Positions 27,607 through 36,460 are shown, counted from the stretch's first letter. The stretch is 50,000 nucleotides of DNA from Desulfobacterales bacterium (GCA_034520365.1 JAXHNP010000006.1:1-50000); one strand, 5' to 3'. Notes: generated by a model not told the origin, from the sequence alone. Program-made: numbers and translations.

Positions 27607-27951
27607 TCAGCAGGTCAGGTGAAAGCCGGCGGCGATATTTTTACCGTTTTGGTGCAGTTTATTAAATGTAGCCGCCGCTTTTTGGGTCGGTTGTTCGATC
27701 AATTCAATGTTTTTTTCTTTCAGCAGATCAATGAGCTGCTTACTGGGTTTCATCTGGCCGGGTTCGCCCGTGCCGAGGATAATAATATCCGGCCCGGCTG
27801 CCAGGATATCCGAAATATCCGCCGGTTCCACCCGGTGCCCGGATTTTCGCCACCAGTCCGGCACAACCGTTTTGCCGATGATTTTGATGTCATCGGTGTA
27901 GTGAATGCCGTTGATCACGATATTTCCGAACGAATAGCGTTGAATCTCCAT
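27607..27951 (-). CDS. Mth938-like domain (DUF498/NDUFAF3-like) protein
   Basis: 114 residues forming a single small domain with SFGNIVINGIHYTDDIKI and DIIILGTGEPGQ, the hallmarks of the Mth938/NDUFAF3 fold. Family members include a mitochondrial complex I assembly factor; bacterial functions are mostly unknown. It lies between the U32 gene and an unrecognised gene on the same strand. Confidence 0.85.
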   Translation of the reverse strand: MEIQRYSFGNIVINGIHYTDDIKIIGKTVVPDWWRKSGHRVEPADISDILAAGPDIIILGTGEPGQMKPSKQLIDLLKEKNIELIEQPTQKAAATFNKLHQNGKNIAAGFHLTC

Positions 27952-27978
27952 AAGCCCAGTTTTTTCGCTTTTTTTTGA

Positions 27979-28533
27979 TCAGCCGCTGAGGCCTTTGAAA
28001 TTGACCGTCAGGTTGACGTTAATGTTTAAGCCGCCCTGATCGGTAATTTCTTTGACCAGCTCGCCAAGCAGATCTGTCAAAGATTCCCCGGAAATTTCCC
28101 GGCTATGGCTCGATGCAGCGGTTGATGCGCGCTTGGCGGTACGGACCTCCGGCTGTTTTGAAGGTTTTTTGGTTCGTGTGGACTTGACATATTTTTTCAG
28201 GCTCGGATATTTGCGAACCGCCTCTTCCATGGTAAACCGGTTTTTCCCGGTTTTTCGGGTCAGGTCGTATGTCTGCTCAGGGGTGAGATTAAATGCTTCC
28301 TTCACCAGACTGTAGACATATCCGCGGTCGGTTTTCTGTTTTTTGATCAGGTAGCCCAGGTCGCACTTGTCGCTGCTGCTGAGTTTGGCCAGGATGCTGG
28401 CCACGTCCTGAATTTTGATGTCTTTTCCGGAGCTTTCAGCCACCATGGCGGTAATATCCGGTGAGCGGAGCGCCTTGCCGCTTCTTAGCGTGTCGATAAT
28501 CAGCTCGCTGTTGGTTTTTTTTTCTTTGCTCAT
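27979..28533 (-). CDS. Unrecognised protein, possible winged-helix regulator
   Basis: 184 residues from the ATG at 28533, chosen because GAGGAG lies upstream on this strand; an in-frame extension to 28620 has no such site. Residues 1-80 (NSELIIDTLRSGKALRSPDI, VASILAKLSSSDKCDLGYLI) suggest a helix-turn-helix domain. A basic Ser/Thr/Lys linker follows (STRTKKPSKQPEVR), then a short C-terminal domain ending in NINVNLTVNFKG. It looks like a DNA-binding or nucleoid-type protein, but no family is recognised. Confidence 0.65.
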   Translation of the reverse strand: MSKEKKTNSELIIDTLRSGKALRSPDITAMVAESSGKDIKIQDVASILAKLSSSDKCDLGYLIKKQKTDRGYVYSLVKEAFNLTPEQTYDLTRKTGKNRFTMEEAVRKYPSLKKYVKSTRTKKPSKQPEVRTAKRASTAASSHSREISGESLTDLLGELVKEITDQGGLNINVNLTVNFKGLSG

Positions 28534-28918
28534 TATTATATCTCCTCTCTTTATGATGTAATGCAGTCCGGTTCTTTTGGAAAGGACTGGTTTACAGGGC
28601 TTGAGCGCGCTATAAACCAAACTATTCTGTACCCTAAATTGGGAATCCCGGAGGGTTTAAGATTTTTAAATATAAGGTGCTATAATCCTTTACAAAATCA
28701 TGTTGTTAAAAATCTGAAACGCTCAATTTAGGTGTAAGTTAGATTAAACTATATATCTAGATAAATACTTAATACGCCAAAGCGGTTTGTCAAGAAATTA
28801 ATTTATTTTATTTGCTTAGCTAATTTCCCCAAACACTTCGAACGATTCATAAACAAGCTTCTAATCATTGCACAGGTTTCCGCCGCATCAGCGAATCGGC
28901 AAAACCGGGAGGCTGTTA
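28534..28918. other. Divergent intergenic region, no gene seen
   Basis: This AT-rich spacer lies between the minus-strand gene starting at 28533 and the operon starting at 29030. It has stop codons in all frames and no RNA gene that I can recognise. An 18-bp stretch at 28715-28732 recurs inverted at 41382-41399. Confidence 0.6.
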
Positions 28919-28921
28919 AAA

Positions 28922-28974
28922 AAACGAGCGTTCGCTCTTTATTCTTGACACCTTTCCGGCGGCTGCGCTACTGT
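28922..28974 (+). promoter_or_regulatory. Probable promoter with palindromic operator for the 29-31 kb operon
   Basis: GAGCG-TT-CGCTC (28926-28937), with matching A/T flanks, is a palindrome of TetR-operator type. Seven bases later comes TTGACA (28945-28950), a perfect -35. An 18-bp spacer leads to TACTGT (28969-28974), a weak -10. The arrangement suggests repression by a TetR-type regulator not encoded in the window. Confidence 0.45.
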
Positions 28975-29029
28975 AACTGCACCTGAAAAACGGTCTCCGC
29001 TTTAACAATCAAGCTGTCAGGATAGAGAC

Positions 29030-30151
29030 ATGGAGCCTCTGGAAAAACTAAGCGCCGTGGCGCATGATCCATTTGCCTATGCCCAGGCCATCCAGCCCGC
29101 CCTCGAAAAGCCAGTCATCGGCTATTTTTGTTCATACACCCCGGAAGAAATGCTGACCGCCGCCGGCGCAGTGCCGTTTCGCATCTTCGGCACGCGCGGT
29201 GATATTTCCCTGGCTGATGCGCATCTACAGTCCTACTGCTGCTCCCTGGTCCGGGGCGGCCTGGAGGATGTGTTAAAAGGCCGGCTGTCCTTTTTAAAGG
29301 GAGCGGTTTTTCCGCATACCTGCGATTCGATTCAGCGGCTGTCCGATATCTGGCGGTTAAACGCCGGCCTGGATACCCATTTTGACCTGGTGCTGCCGGT
29401 CAAGCTCACCACCCAAAGCGCAAGGACCTATATGATTTCGGTCTTAAATACCTTCCGCGCGGAGCTCGAACAGGGCCTTAATGTGTCCATTTCTGATGAA
29501 GCGCTGCACCAGGCCATTTACACCCACAACTGTATCCGAGACCGGCTTGGCCGGATTTACCGGCTAAAGAGCCAAAATCCCGGCAAGCTGGCCGCTGCGG
29601 ATATGTATGCGATCATGAAGGCCGCCATGGTGATGGATCGGGCGGAGCTGCTCGAACATCTGGACGCCCTGTGGGCGGATCTCTCGGCCGGGGCATCAGA
29701 AGGCGCATCCACCGGCCGCAAACGGATTCTGATGAGCGGGGGGATCTGCAACCATCCGGATATCTATCATTTTATCGAGGAGGCGGGCGGGGATGTGGTC
29801 TGGGATGACCTCTGCACCGGCACCCGGTATTTTGAGGGCAGCGTCGAGGAAACCGGAGATCCTGTTGAGGCCATTGCCGACAGGTATCTCGACCGGATGG
29901 TATGCCCGGCCAAGCATATGGGCGTCACCGCCCGGGGCGAGCATTTAAAACAGCTTGTCCGAACGCACCGGATCGACGGGGTGATTTTTTTGTTCTTAAA
30001 ATTCTGCGACCCCCATGGGTTCGACTACCCGTATCTAAAAGAATGCATGGATCAGGCCGGGGTCCCCACGCTGCTGCTGGAGGTTGAGGAGCAGCTGCCG
30101 GGCGAGGGCCAGTTCAGAACCCGGTTTGAGACGTTTATCGATATGCTATAA
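29030..30151 (+). CDS. 2-hydroxyacyl-CoA dehydratase / benzoyl-CoA reductase-type subunit (BcrC/HgdB-like)
   Basis: 373 residues, the size of BcrC/HgdB-type subunits. It contains YFCSYTPEEMLTAAGAVPFR at the N-terminus. Cysteines typical of [4Fe-4S] ligation in the family follow (SYCCSLVRGG, PHTCDSIQRL, FLKFCDPHGFDYP). A C-terminal Rossmann-like half reads RILMSGGICNHPD. Family enzymes do one-electron radical chemistry on CoA thioesters: 2-hydroxyacyl-CoA dehydration or aromatic ring reduction. It lies first in the group, 74 bp before the second subunit, behind a possible TetR-type operator. The substrate is unknown. Confidence 0.85.
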   Translation: MEPLEKLSAVAHDPFAYAQAIQPALEKPVIGYFCSYTPEEMLTAAGAVPFRIFGTRGDISLADAHLQSYCCSLVRGGLEDVLKGRLSFLKGAVFPHTCDSIQRLSDIWRLNAGLDTHFDLVLPVKLTTQSARTYMISVLNTFRAELEQGLNVSISDEALHQAIYTHNCIRDRLGRIYRLKSQNPGKLAAADMYAIMKAAMVMDRAELLEHLDALWADLSAGASEGASTGRKRILMSGGICNHPDIYHFIEEAGGDVVWDDLCTGTRYFEGSVEETGDPVEAIADRYLDRMVCPAKHMGVTARGEHLKQLVRTHRIDGVIFLFLKFCDPHGFDYPYLKECMDQAGVPTLLLEVEEQLPGEGQFRTRFETFIDML

Positions 30152-30225
30152 ACAGTGTTCCGTGTTCAAAGTTCACGGTTCATAGTTCAGGATTCACAGA
30201 ATCCTTTACCCAGCTGGAGAGAAAA

Positions 30226-31464
30226 ATGTCAGATTCTTCCAAACGAACGGATCCGGAAAAAGAGAAGCGCAAAATCAAATCCGTTCAAAAAATGAAAGAA
30301 ATCATGACCAACTACTATATCGAGGCCAAGGGCGCGGCGGACACGGGTAAGAAGGTTGCCTGGATCACCAGCGGCGGCCCGGTGGAGCCACTGATCGCCA
30401 TGGATGTGATTCCGGTTTATCCGGAAAACCACGGGGCCATGATCGGCGCGTCTAAAATGGGGATCGAGCTCTGTGAAAAAGCCGAGGAAATGGGCTATCC
30501 CCGCGAACTCTGCTCATATGCCCGGGCGGATATCGGATGCGCGGTAACCGACGGCGGCCCCATCGGGGGCCTGCCCAGGCCGGATTTTCTGGTCTGCTGC
30601 AACAACATCTGCGGGACCGTCATGAAGTGGTATGAAGTGGCGGCCCGGTACTATAACGTGCCGCTCTTTATTCTGGACACCCCCTTTACCCACCGGGAAT
30701 TTCCGCCGGCCGCCAAGCAGTATGTGATCGACCAGATCTATGAGTATATTGCCTTTCTTGAAGAAAATTGCGGCAAAAAGATGGATTATGACCGGATGCA
30801 GGAAGTCGGCCGCCTATCGGTTGAGGGCTTGCGTCTCTGGCAGGCGGTTCTGGATTCAGGCGCCCATAAGCCGGCGCCCATGACCGCATTTGATGCATTT
30901 TTTCACCTGGCCCTGATCGTCACCCTGCGCGGCACTCAAGAGGCGGTGGATTACTACCGCCAGCTCCGGGATGAGATGCAGGAGCGGATCAATCAGGGTA
31001 TCGGTATGGTCCCGAACGAAAAATACCGACTCCTGTGGGACAACCTCCCGGTCTGGTACCGGACCAAATGGCTGTCCGAGAAATTCGCCAGCCATGATGC
31101 CTGCCTGGTGGCGGACACCTATACCTCTGCCTGGAGCGGGGTGCTGCCCTACATAGACGAGAACAATTTTCTGGAAACCATGGCCGTGGCCTACTCCCAG
31201 GTCTATATCAATGTCTCGCTCGATATCATGATCGACACCCTGCGCCGGCTGATCAAAAAATACGATGTGGACGGGCTGGTCATGCATTCCAACCGCAGCT
31301 GCAAGCCTTACTCATTAGGTCAGTATGATCTGCAGAAGATTGTGATGGAAGAGCTCAAAATCCCCACCCTGATCCTGGAAGCGGATATGGTGGATGAGCG
31401 GAGTTTTTCGGAAAGCCAGATTGAGACCCGGATCGATGCGTTCATGGAAACGCTGAAATCGTGA
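30226..31464 (+). CDS. 2-hydroxyacyl-CoA dehydratase / benzoyl-CoA reductase-type subunit (BcrB/HgdA-like)
   Basis: 412 residues. BcrB-like features are VAWITSGGPVEPLIAMDVIP, YPENHGAMIGA, LCSYARADIGCAV, FLVCCNNICGT and VMHSNRSCKPYSLGQYD. The cysteines in ELCSYAR, VCCNN and NRSCKP are the likely cluster ligands. GGAGAGAAAA precedes the ATG. The paired subunits and the activase downstream fit a heterodimeric ATP-driven enzyme rather than a homodimeric double-cubane protein. Its stop codon is the first bases of a dispersed hairpin element. Confidence 0.87.
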   Translation: MSDSSKRTDPEKEKRKIKSVQKMKEIMTNYYIEAKGAADTGKKVAWITSGGPVEPLIAMDVIPVYPENHGAMIGASKMGIELCEKAEEMGYPRELCSYARADIGCAVTDGGPIGGLPRPDFLVCCNNICGTVMKWYEVAARYYNVPLFILDTPFTHREFPPAAKQYVIDQIYEYIAFLEENCGKKMDYDRMQEVGRLSVEGLRLWQAVLDSGAHKPAPMTAFDAFFHLALIVTLRGTQEAVDYYRQLRDEMQERINQGIGMVPNEKYRLLWDNLPVWYRTKWLSEKFASHDACLVADTYTSAWSGVLPYIDENNFLETMAVAYSQVYINVSLDIMIDTLRRLIKKYDVDGLVMHSNRSCKPYSLGQYDLQKIVMEELKIPTLILEADMVDERSFSESQIETRIDAFMETLKS

Positions 31465-31611
31465 TGGCTTCGCAAAAAGTCCAATATCTTTGTTGCGCTT
31501 CATCCCTCGGAATTTCACGTACTCCTATGTACGCTGCATTCCTCGGGATTTGCGCGCCTCGATCTTGAACTTTTTGCTTTGCCATCTCAAAATTGACTTT
31601 TTATGAAATCG
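31463..31611 (+). repeat. Dispersed 150-bp MITE-like hairpin, copy 1
   Basis: Imperfect terminal arms (GATGGCTTCGCAAAAAGT at 31463 and its near complement ending at 31586) enclose internal direct repeats (CATCCCTCGGAATTT and CATTCCTCGGGATTT). A second copy in the same orientation is at 34858-35007. The first two bases (GA) complete the TGA stop of the gene before it. No ORF is present. Confidence 0.8.
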
Positions 31612-31663
31612 TTAAACTTAAACCATAAAATGGTTAATATCACTTTAAACAAGGTTTAATTAT

Positions 31664-32431
31664 ATGATTACTGCCGGCATTGATATCGGCTCAATTACCG
31701 CCAAGGCGGCACTTTTAAAGGAAGGCCATATTCTGGGCTCCCGGGTGATTTTTACCGGGTATAACGCCAAAAAAGCCGGGCGCACGGTTCTGGATGAAAC
31801 GCTTTCCGCGCTTAACATGGCGGCATCGGATATTCAAACCATTGTGTCCACCGGCTATGGCCGGAACACGGTGGATTTTGCGGATAAGGCGATCACGGAA
31901 ATTACCTGCCACGGCGCGGGCGCGCATTTTATCGACCCCGAGGTGCGCACGATCATCGATGTGGGCGGCCAGGACAGCAAGGTGGTGCGGATCAACGAAG
32001 CCGGAAAAGTCGTTGATTTTGCCATGAATGATAAATGCGCGGCCGGCACGGGGCGCTTCCTTGAGGTCATGGCCCGGGCCATGGAGGTGGATCTGGACAA
32101 ATTCGGCGATATTTTTTTACAATCCCAGAATCCGGCGAAAATCAGCAGTATCTGTACGGTTTTTGCCGAGTCCGAGGTGATTTCCCTGATTGCCAAGGGC
32201 GAGACCCGGGACAATATCATCGCCGGTATCCATGAGTCCGTTGCCGCCCGGGTATCCGCCCTGGCCAAGCGGGTCGGCGTGGTGGAGCCCGTGATGATGA
32301 CCGGCGGGGTGGCAAAAAATATCGGCGCGGTGCGTGCGCTTGAAAAAAAGCTTGAGACAAAGATCCGGGTATCCGAATACGCCCAGTTAAACGGGGCCAT
32401 CGGGGCGGCGATTCTGGCGCGAAATCTTTAA
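31664..32431 (+). CDS. CoA-substrate dehydratase activase (BadF/BadG/HgdC type ATPase)
   Basis: 255 residues of ASKHA-fold ATPase. It has GIDIGSITAKAALL (phosphate loop), TGYGRN, IDVGGQDSKVV, and the two cysteines NDKCAAGTGRF and SSICTVFAESEV that bridge one [4Fe-4S] cluster between two monomers. The domain ends with MMTGGVAKN and QLNGAIGAA. Such activases use ATP to deliver a very low-potential electron to the dehydratase or reductase. A single activase gene suggests a homodimer, as in HgdC. The ribosome site is weak. Confidence 0.93.
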   Translation: MITAGIDIGSITAKAALLKEGHILGSRVIFTGYNAKKAGRTVLDETLSALNMAASDIQTIVSTGYGRNTVDFADKAITEITCHGAGAHFIDPEVRTIIDVGGQDSKVVRINEAGKVVDFAMNDKCAAGTGRFLEVMARAMEVDLDKFGDIFLQSQNPAKISSICTVFAESEVISLIAKGETRDNIIAGIHESVAARVSALAKRVGVVEPVMMTGGVAKNIGAVRALEKKLETKIRVSEYAQLNGAIGAAILARNL

Positions 32432-32451
32432 ATAAATATTGGGGGAAAACT

Positions 32452-33474
32452 TTGGAAGCCATCCAATTTGATCCGGAAATCTGCAACCAGTGCGAAACCG
32501 TGGATTGCCTCATGAAATGCCAGTACATCGATTTTAGGGATGTGGCCGAGGCAAAAACGGAAAAGCTTAAAATCAATGCCGGCGAACACAGCCGGGTGCT
32601 GGATGAATGCCTGACCTGCTATGCCTGCCAGGAGTACTGTCCCTATGACAACAATCCGTTTTACCTCTTGGTGGAGCGGCAGGAGCAGCTGGGGCTTTTG
32701 CCCGCCCCGCGGCCGATTGTGGCTGAGCAGCTTAAAATGATGGGGCCCAGGGGCCGCATCCAGAAGGAGACGGTGTCTACGCCGGTGGTTAATATGTGTG
32801 CCTTTCCCATGTTAACCGGCTGCGTGCGGGGAACGCTCTTCGATGGCGCGTCGGTGATCGTCGGCACGGATATATTCTGCAATATCATGTGGCTGCATTT
32901 TGCCAAAAATTCGGCCATCAAAGAGCGCGTGCCGCAGATGATCGATAACATTATGACCTACTACCTCAAGGATGCCGGTGTTGAGGAGATGATCTGTTTC
33001 CATGATGAATGCTACGGCACCTACACCAGCGTGGCACCGGCCTATGGCATTGAGGTGCCGTTTAAGCCGGTCCATCTGTTTGACTACATCAATCATCGGC
33101 TGGATGAGCTGGCTGACCGCATCACCCCGCTCAATGTAAAGATCGCCTATCAGCGCCCTTGTTCCAACCGCCTGATCCCCCAGACCGACCTGGTGCTGGA
33201 TGAAATATTTGAAAAAATCGGCGCCGACCGGGTCCCCCGGAAATACGACCGGGAAAATACACTTTGCTGCGGCGGCGTGCCCCGCGCCCAGCAGCGGGAT
33301 AACCTGGCGGATGAACTGGTGGCAAACAACATCAGGGATATGCAGGCGGTGGGGGCGAGCTACTGCGTTTTCAACTGTCCGTTCTGCATGGCCACCCTTG
33401 GCCAGGAGGCGGCGGAAAACGGACTCATGCCCATTCTGGTAAGCGATTTGGTTCAAATGGCATTGGGAGAATAG
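32452..33474 (+). CDS. Ferredoxin-CCG (HdrB-like) iron-sulfur protein
   Basis: 340 residues from a TTG start supported by GGGGGA five bases before it. Two [4Fe-4S]-type motifs come first (CNQCETVDCLMKC and CLTCYACQEYC). The C-terminal CCG domain is complete (PCSNR, then LCCGGVPRAQQ, then NCPFC). A preceding half (VNMCAF to CFHDECYG) looks like a degenerate CCG domain. CCG domains bind noncubane clusters in heterodisulfide reductases or pass electrons in GlcF-type proteins. The likely role is electron supply to the activase, or coupling it to the flavoprotein that follows. It abuts that gene. Confidence 0.8.
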   Translation: MEAIQFDPEICNQCETVDCLMKCQYIDFRDVAEAKTEKLKINAGEHSRVLDECLTCYACQEYCPYDNNPFYLLVERQEQLGLLPAPRPIVAEQLKMMGPRGRIQKETVSTPVVNMCAFPMLTGCVRGTLFDGASVIVGTDIFCNIMWLHFAKNSAIKERVPQMIDNIMTYYLKDAGVEEMICFHDECYGTYTSVAPAYGIEVPFKPVHLFDYINHRLDELADRITPLNVKIAYQRPCSNRLIPQTDLVLDEIFEKIGADRVPRKYDRENTLCCGGVPRAQQRDNLADELVANNIRDMQAVGASYCVFNCPFCMATLGQEAAENGLMPILVSDLVQMALGE

Positions 33475-33479
33475 TGACC

Positions 33480-34859
33480 ATGACGGAAGTAATAAAGCGA
33501 TTAAAAGCGATTGTCGGCGACCGGTTTGTATCGGCGGAGCCGGAAGAGCGGTATCTGTATTCCATGGACCAGGGCACCATGCCGCCGGCAGAGCCGGACA
33601 TGGTGGTCATGCCGGGAAGCACCGAAGAGGTCTCAGAGATCATGCGGCTGGCAAACGAATATCAGGTGCCGGTGGTGCCCATGGGCGGCGGACTGGTACT
33701 CTCCGGACTTACCCGGGCCTTAAAAGGCGGCATGATTCTGGATATGAAGCGGATGAACCGCATCACCGAGGTGAACCCCAAAAGCCGGTACGCGGTGGTC
33801 GAGGGCGGCACCTCCCAGGGGATGCTCCAGGCCTATCTCAAGAAACATCACCCGGAGCTCAAGCACTCCATGCCGGATGCCCCGCCCATTGCCACACTTG
33901 CCGGCAATGTCTGTATTCACGGCTCCGGCCATTTGTCCGTGCTGGGCGGATTCCATTCGGACATGCTGACCGGCATGGAGGTGGTTTTGCCCACCGGTGA
34001 AATTGTGCGCACCGGCTCGTGCAGCGTCTCCGCGGATTGGTTCGGCAAGGCGCCGCTGCCGGATCTGTCGGGTTTGTTCATGGGCTGGTCGGGCACCACC
34101 GGCATTGTCACCCGGCTTGGGATCAAGCTCTTTCCCAACTACCGGCACAATGACTTATTGATTTTTGTCACCGAAGACCCCCGGGATATGCCGGATGTGA
34201 TCGCCAGGCTCACCAGCACCCAGGTGGCCGAGGACATGACCCCCTGGATGACGCCCAAGCCGGAATGGGCCCGGGGCTTTATGCACATCAATATCGCCTA
34301 CGGCGCCCACAGCAAAGAGGAGCTGACCTTTAAGCGAAACCTTTTGCAGATCTCGGTAAAAGACTATATCGACAATAAAAGCGGGGGGTTCCTCCCCATG
34401 CCGCCGCCCCAGAAGGGCCGGTTCATGCAGCTGCCCTCCCCGGATCTGGCCCGCTTCGCCGATGTCCGCAAGGGCGGGGGCTTCGAATACGTCGGGGCGA
34501 TCATGGCGATCGAGCATTTCCCCGAGGCCTATCAGGCAGGCGTTAGAATCGCTGAGAAGCATGATGTGAGCTACTCCATGGGCGCCCGGATTGTCGGGGC
34601 CGGCCATGCGATGATGTTTTTTTACGCCTATGCCTTTAACCGGGCCGATCCCGAGGATATGGCCCGGGCCCAGCATGCGCTGGAGGAAACCAACTCTGCG
34701 GCCCTGGACATGGGAGGGATCCCCTGGAAGGCGGAGCTGCCGGCCCAGCAGAAAATCATTGAAAAAATGGCCCCTGAGACCTTTGCCCTCATGAACCGGA
34801 TCCGCCATACCCTGGATCCCAATCATATTATGAACCCGGGCAACTGGGAGCGGGCATGA
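33480..34859 (+). CDS. GlcD-type FAD-linked oxidase
   Basis: 459 residues from the ATG at 33480; a GTG at 33474 overlapping the previous stop is also possible. FAD-binding type 4 domain features are VPVVPMGGGLVLSGLTRALKG and GNVCIHGSGHLS, and the C-terminal FAD-oxidase signature is DPNHIMNPG. The family oxidises D-2-hydroxy acids such as glycolate, lactate or 2-hydroxyglutarate. With the iron-sulfur protein at 35030 it makes a GlcD/GlcF-like pair. Beside a 2-hydroxyacyl-CoA dehydratase-type enzyme, a 2-hydroxy acid substrate is plausible but unproven. The stop codon is part of repeat copy 2. Confidence 0.85.
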   Translation: MTEVIKRLKAIVGDRFVSAEPEERYLYSMDQGTMPPAEPDMVVMPGSTEEVSEIMRLANEYQVPVVPMGGGLVLSGLTRALKGGMILDMKRMNRITEVNPKSRYAVVEGGTSQGMLQAYLKKHHPELKHSMPDAPPIATLAGNVCIHGSGHLSVLGGFHSDMLTGMEVVLPTGEIVRTGSCSVSADWFGKAPLPDLSGLFMGWSGTTGIVTRLGIKLFPNYRHNDLLIFVTEDPRDMPDVIARLTSTQVAEDMTPWMTPKPEWARGFMHINIAYGAHSKEELTFKRNLLQISVKDYIDNKSGGFLPMPPPQKGRFMQLPSPDLARFADVRKGGGFEYVGAIMAIEHFPEAYQAGVRIAEKHDVSYSMGARIVGAGHAMMFFYAYAFNRADPEDMARAQHALEETNSAALDMGGIPWKAELPAQQKIIEKMAPETFALMNRIRHTLDPNHIMNPGNWERA

Positions 34860-35007
34860 TGGCTTCCTAAAAAGTCCAATATCTGCGTTGCGCTGCATCC
34901 CTCGGAATTTCACGTACTCCTTTGTACTCTGCATTCCTCGGGATTTGCGGCGCCTTGATCTTGAACTTTTTATTTTGCCATCCTCAATCGGCTTTTTATG
35001 AGACTGT
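34858..35007 (+). repeat. Dispersed 150-bp MITE-like hairpin, copy 2
   Basis: Direct repeat of 31463-31611, about 85-90 percent alike by eye, again starting with the GA of the upstream gene's TGA stop. It has the same internal CTCGG direct repeats. It separates the GlcD-like from the GlcF-like gene. Confidence 0.8.
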
Positions 35008-35029
35008 CAAAATGTAAGGAATTAGCGTC

Positions 35030-36184
35030 ATGAAACATGAAGAAATCCTCCACCGATGTTTCCGGTGCGGCTACTGCAAGCTGCCTTCAAACTACACGGA
35101 TATCAACTGTCCGGCCTATCAGGCGTTTCGGTTTGAAACCTATTCGCCCGGCGGCCGGATGTGGCTCTTGCGGGCGTGGCTGAACAATGAGATATCCAAC
35201 AGCCGGCGGTTTTCGGAAATCATGTTCTCCTGCGCCACCTGCGGCAACTGCGTGGAGCAGTGCGCATTCCCCAACTTCAAGGATCTGCTGCTTGAGGCGT
35301 TTGCCGCGGGCAAGGAGGCCTTTCTGGATGCCGGGCAGGTGCCCGCCCCGGTCCGCGATTATCTCACCAAGGTGCAGCTTCACGGCAACCCCTATGGCAA
35401 GCCGGGCAAAAAACGGCCGGAATGGGCGGCGGATCTGGATATCCCGGTCTATTCGGATCAGGACCACCTGTTTTTTGTCGATGATGTGGGTGCATTCGAC
35501 ACCCGGGGACAGGAAATCGCCCGCTCGGTTGCGAAAATGCTTCAGCAGGCCGGTATCTCCTTTGGCATCGGCTCCGGAGAAGAGGTATCAGACGGCAATG
35601 ACGTCCATGAAATGGGCGAGACGCCGCTGTTTGAGGAGCTTGCCGGAAAAAATATCGAGGCCTTTAATCAGAAGGGCGTGCAAAAAATTATCACGCTTTC
35701 ACCCCATTCCCTGCATGCGATCAAAAATTATTACCCGGCCCTGGGCGGAAACTATCAGACGGCCCATTATACCCAGATTCTGGCCTTTTCCCTGGGCAGC
35801 CTGAAGTTCCAATCAAATGGAAACAATCAGCGCATCACGTTTCATGATCCCTGCTACCTGGGCCGGCGGAACTGGGATTACCAGTCCCCGCGCATGCTTC
35901 TGAAAGCGCTGCCGGATGTGCATGTGCTTGAAATGGACCGGAACCAGAAAAATGCCTTCTGCTGCGGCGGCGGAGGCGGCAACTTTTTTACCGACCTTTT
36001 ATCCGCGGAAGCGGACTCGCCCGGCCGGGTGCGGGTAAGAGAAGCCGCTCAGACCGGGGCGGAGATTCTTGCGGTGGCCTGTCCGCTTTGTGCGGGGATG
36101 CTGGAGGATGCCGTCAAGGTCGAAAGCCTTGAAGGCCGGCTTCAGGTCAGGGAAATAACCGAAATAATGGCCGAATATCTTTAG
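35030..36184 (+). CDS. GlcF/HdrD-like (Fe-S) CCG-domain protein
   Basis: 384 residues. There are two N-terminal cluster motifs (CFRCGYC with a later Cys in INCPAYQ, and CATCGNCVEQC). Two CCG segments follow; the strong one runs from FHDPCYLGRRNW through FCCGGGGGNFF to CPLCAGM. This is the electron-accepting partner of GlcD-type flavoproteins. It probably passes electrons from the flavoprotein to the quinone pool or into the HdrB-like protein. It is the last gene of the module; a long hairpin follows at 36311. Confidence 0.85.
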   Translation: MKHEEILHRCFRCGYCKLPSNYTDINCPAYQAFRFETYSPGGRMWLLRAWLNNEISNSRRFSEIMFSCATCGNCVEQCAFPNFKDLLLEAFAAGKEAFLDAGQVPAPVRDYLTKVQLHGNPYGKPGKKRPEWAADLDIPVYSDQDHLFFVDDVGAFDTRGQEIARSVAKMLQQAGISFGIGSGEEVSDGNDVHEMGETPLFEELAGKNIEAFNQKGVQKIITLSPHSLHAIKNYYPALGGNYQTAHYTQILAFSLGSLKFQSNGNNQRITFHDPCYLGRRNWDYQSPRMLLKALPDVHVLEMDRNQKNAFCCGGGGGNFFTDLLSAEADSPGRVRVREAAQTGAEILAVACPLCAGMLEDAVKVESLEGRLQVREITEIMAEYL

Positions 36185-36310
36185 CCCGTCTTAATCTTAC
36201 TTACCGTTTTACTCTTACTCTTACTCTACGAGAATGTCCGGCCGTAAATGAGCTGTTCATATTCATGCTGGCCAGACACGATAAGCCACCAAACTAACTT
36301 TTTCCCGCCA

Positions 36311-36359
36311 AGCCGCCAAGCGCGCAAAGGGTTTTTCTTTCTTTGCGGGCTTGGCGGCT
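36311..36359. repeat. Long hairpin (CCGCCAAGC type) dispersed element
   Basis: A 19-bp stem with one mismatch (36311-36329 against 36341-36359) closes an 11-base T-rich loop. Sequences of this CCGCCAAGC...GCTTGGCGG kind are common intergenic repeats in bacteria. It could terminate transcription of the redox module. Confidence 0.7.
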
Positions 36360-36460
36360 CTGCGATAGAATCGGTTGAATTTATTCGGCTGATGCATAAA
36401 TGGGTTTAATTTTATCCGGTTTTGTACTAATTGCAATGGCAATGGACGAAGAAGAAGGCG

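Noticed and set aside
28715-28732. 18-bp sequence repeated inverted at 41382-41399
   Set aside because: Too short to define an element; recorded only as a shared fragment in two intergenic regions.
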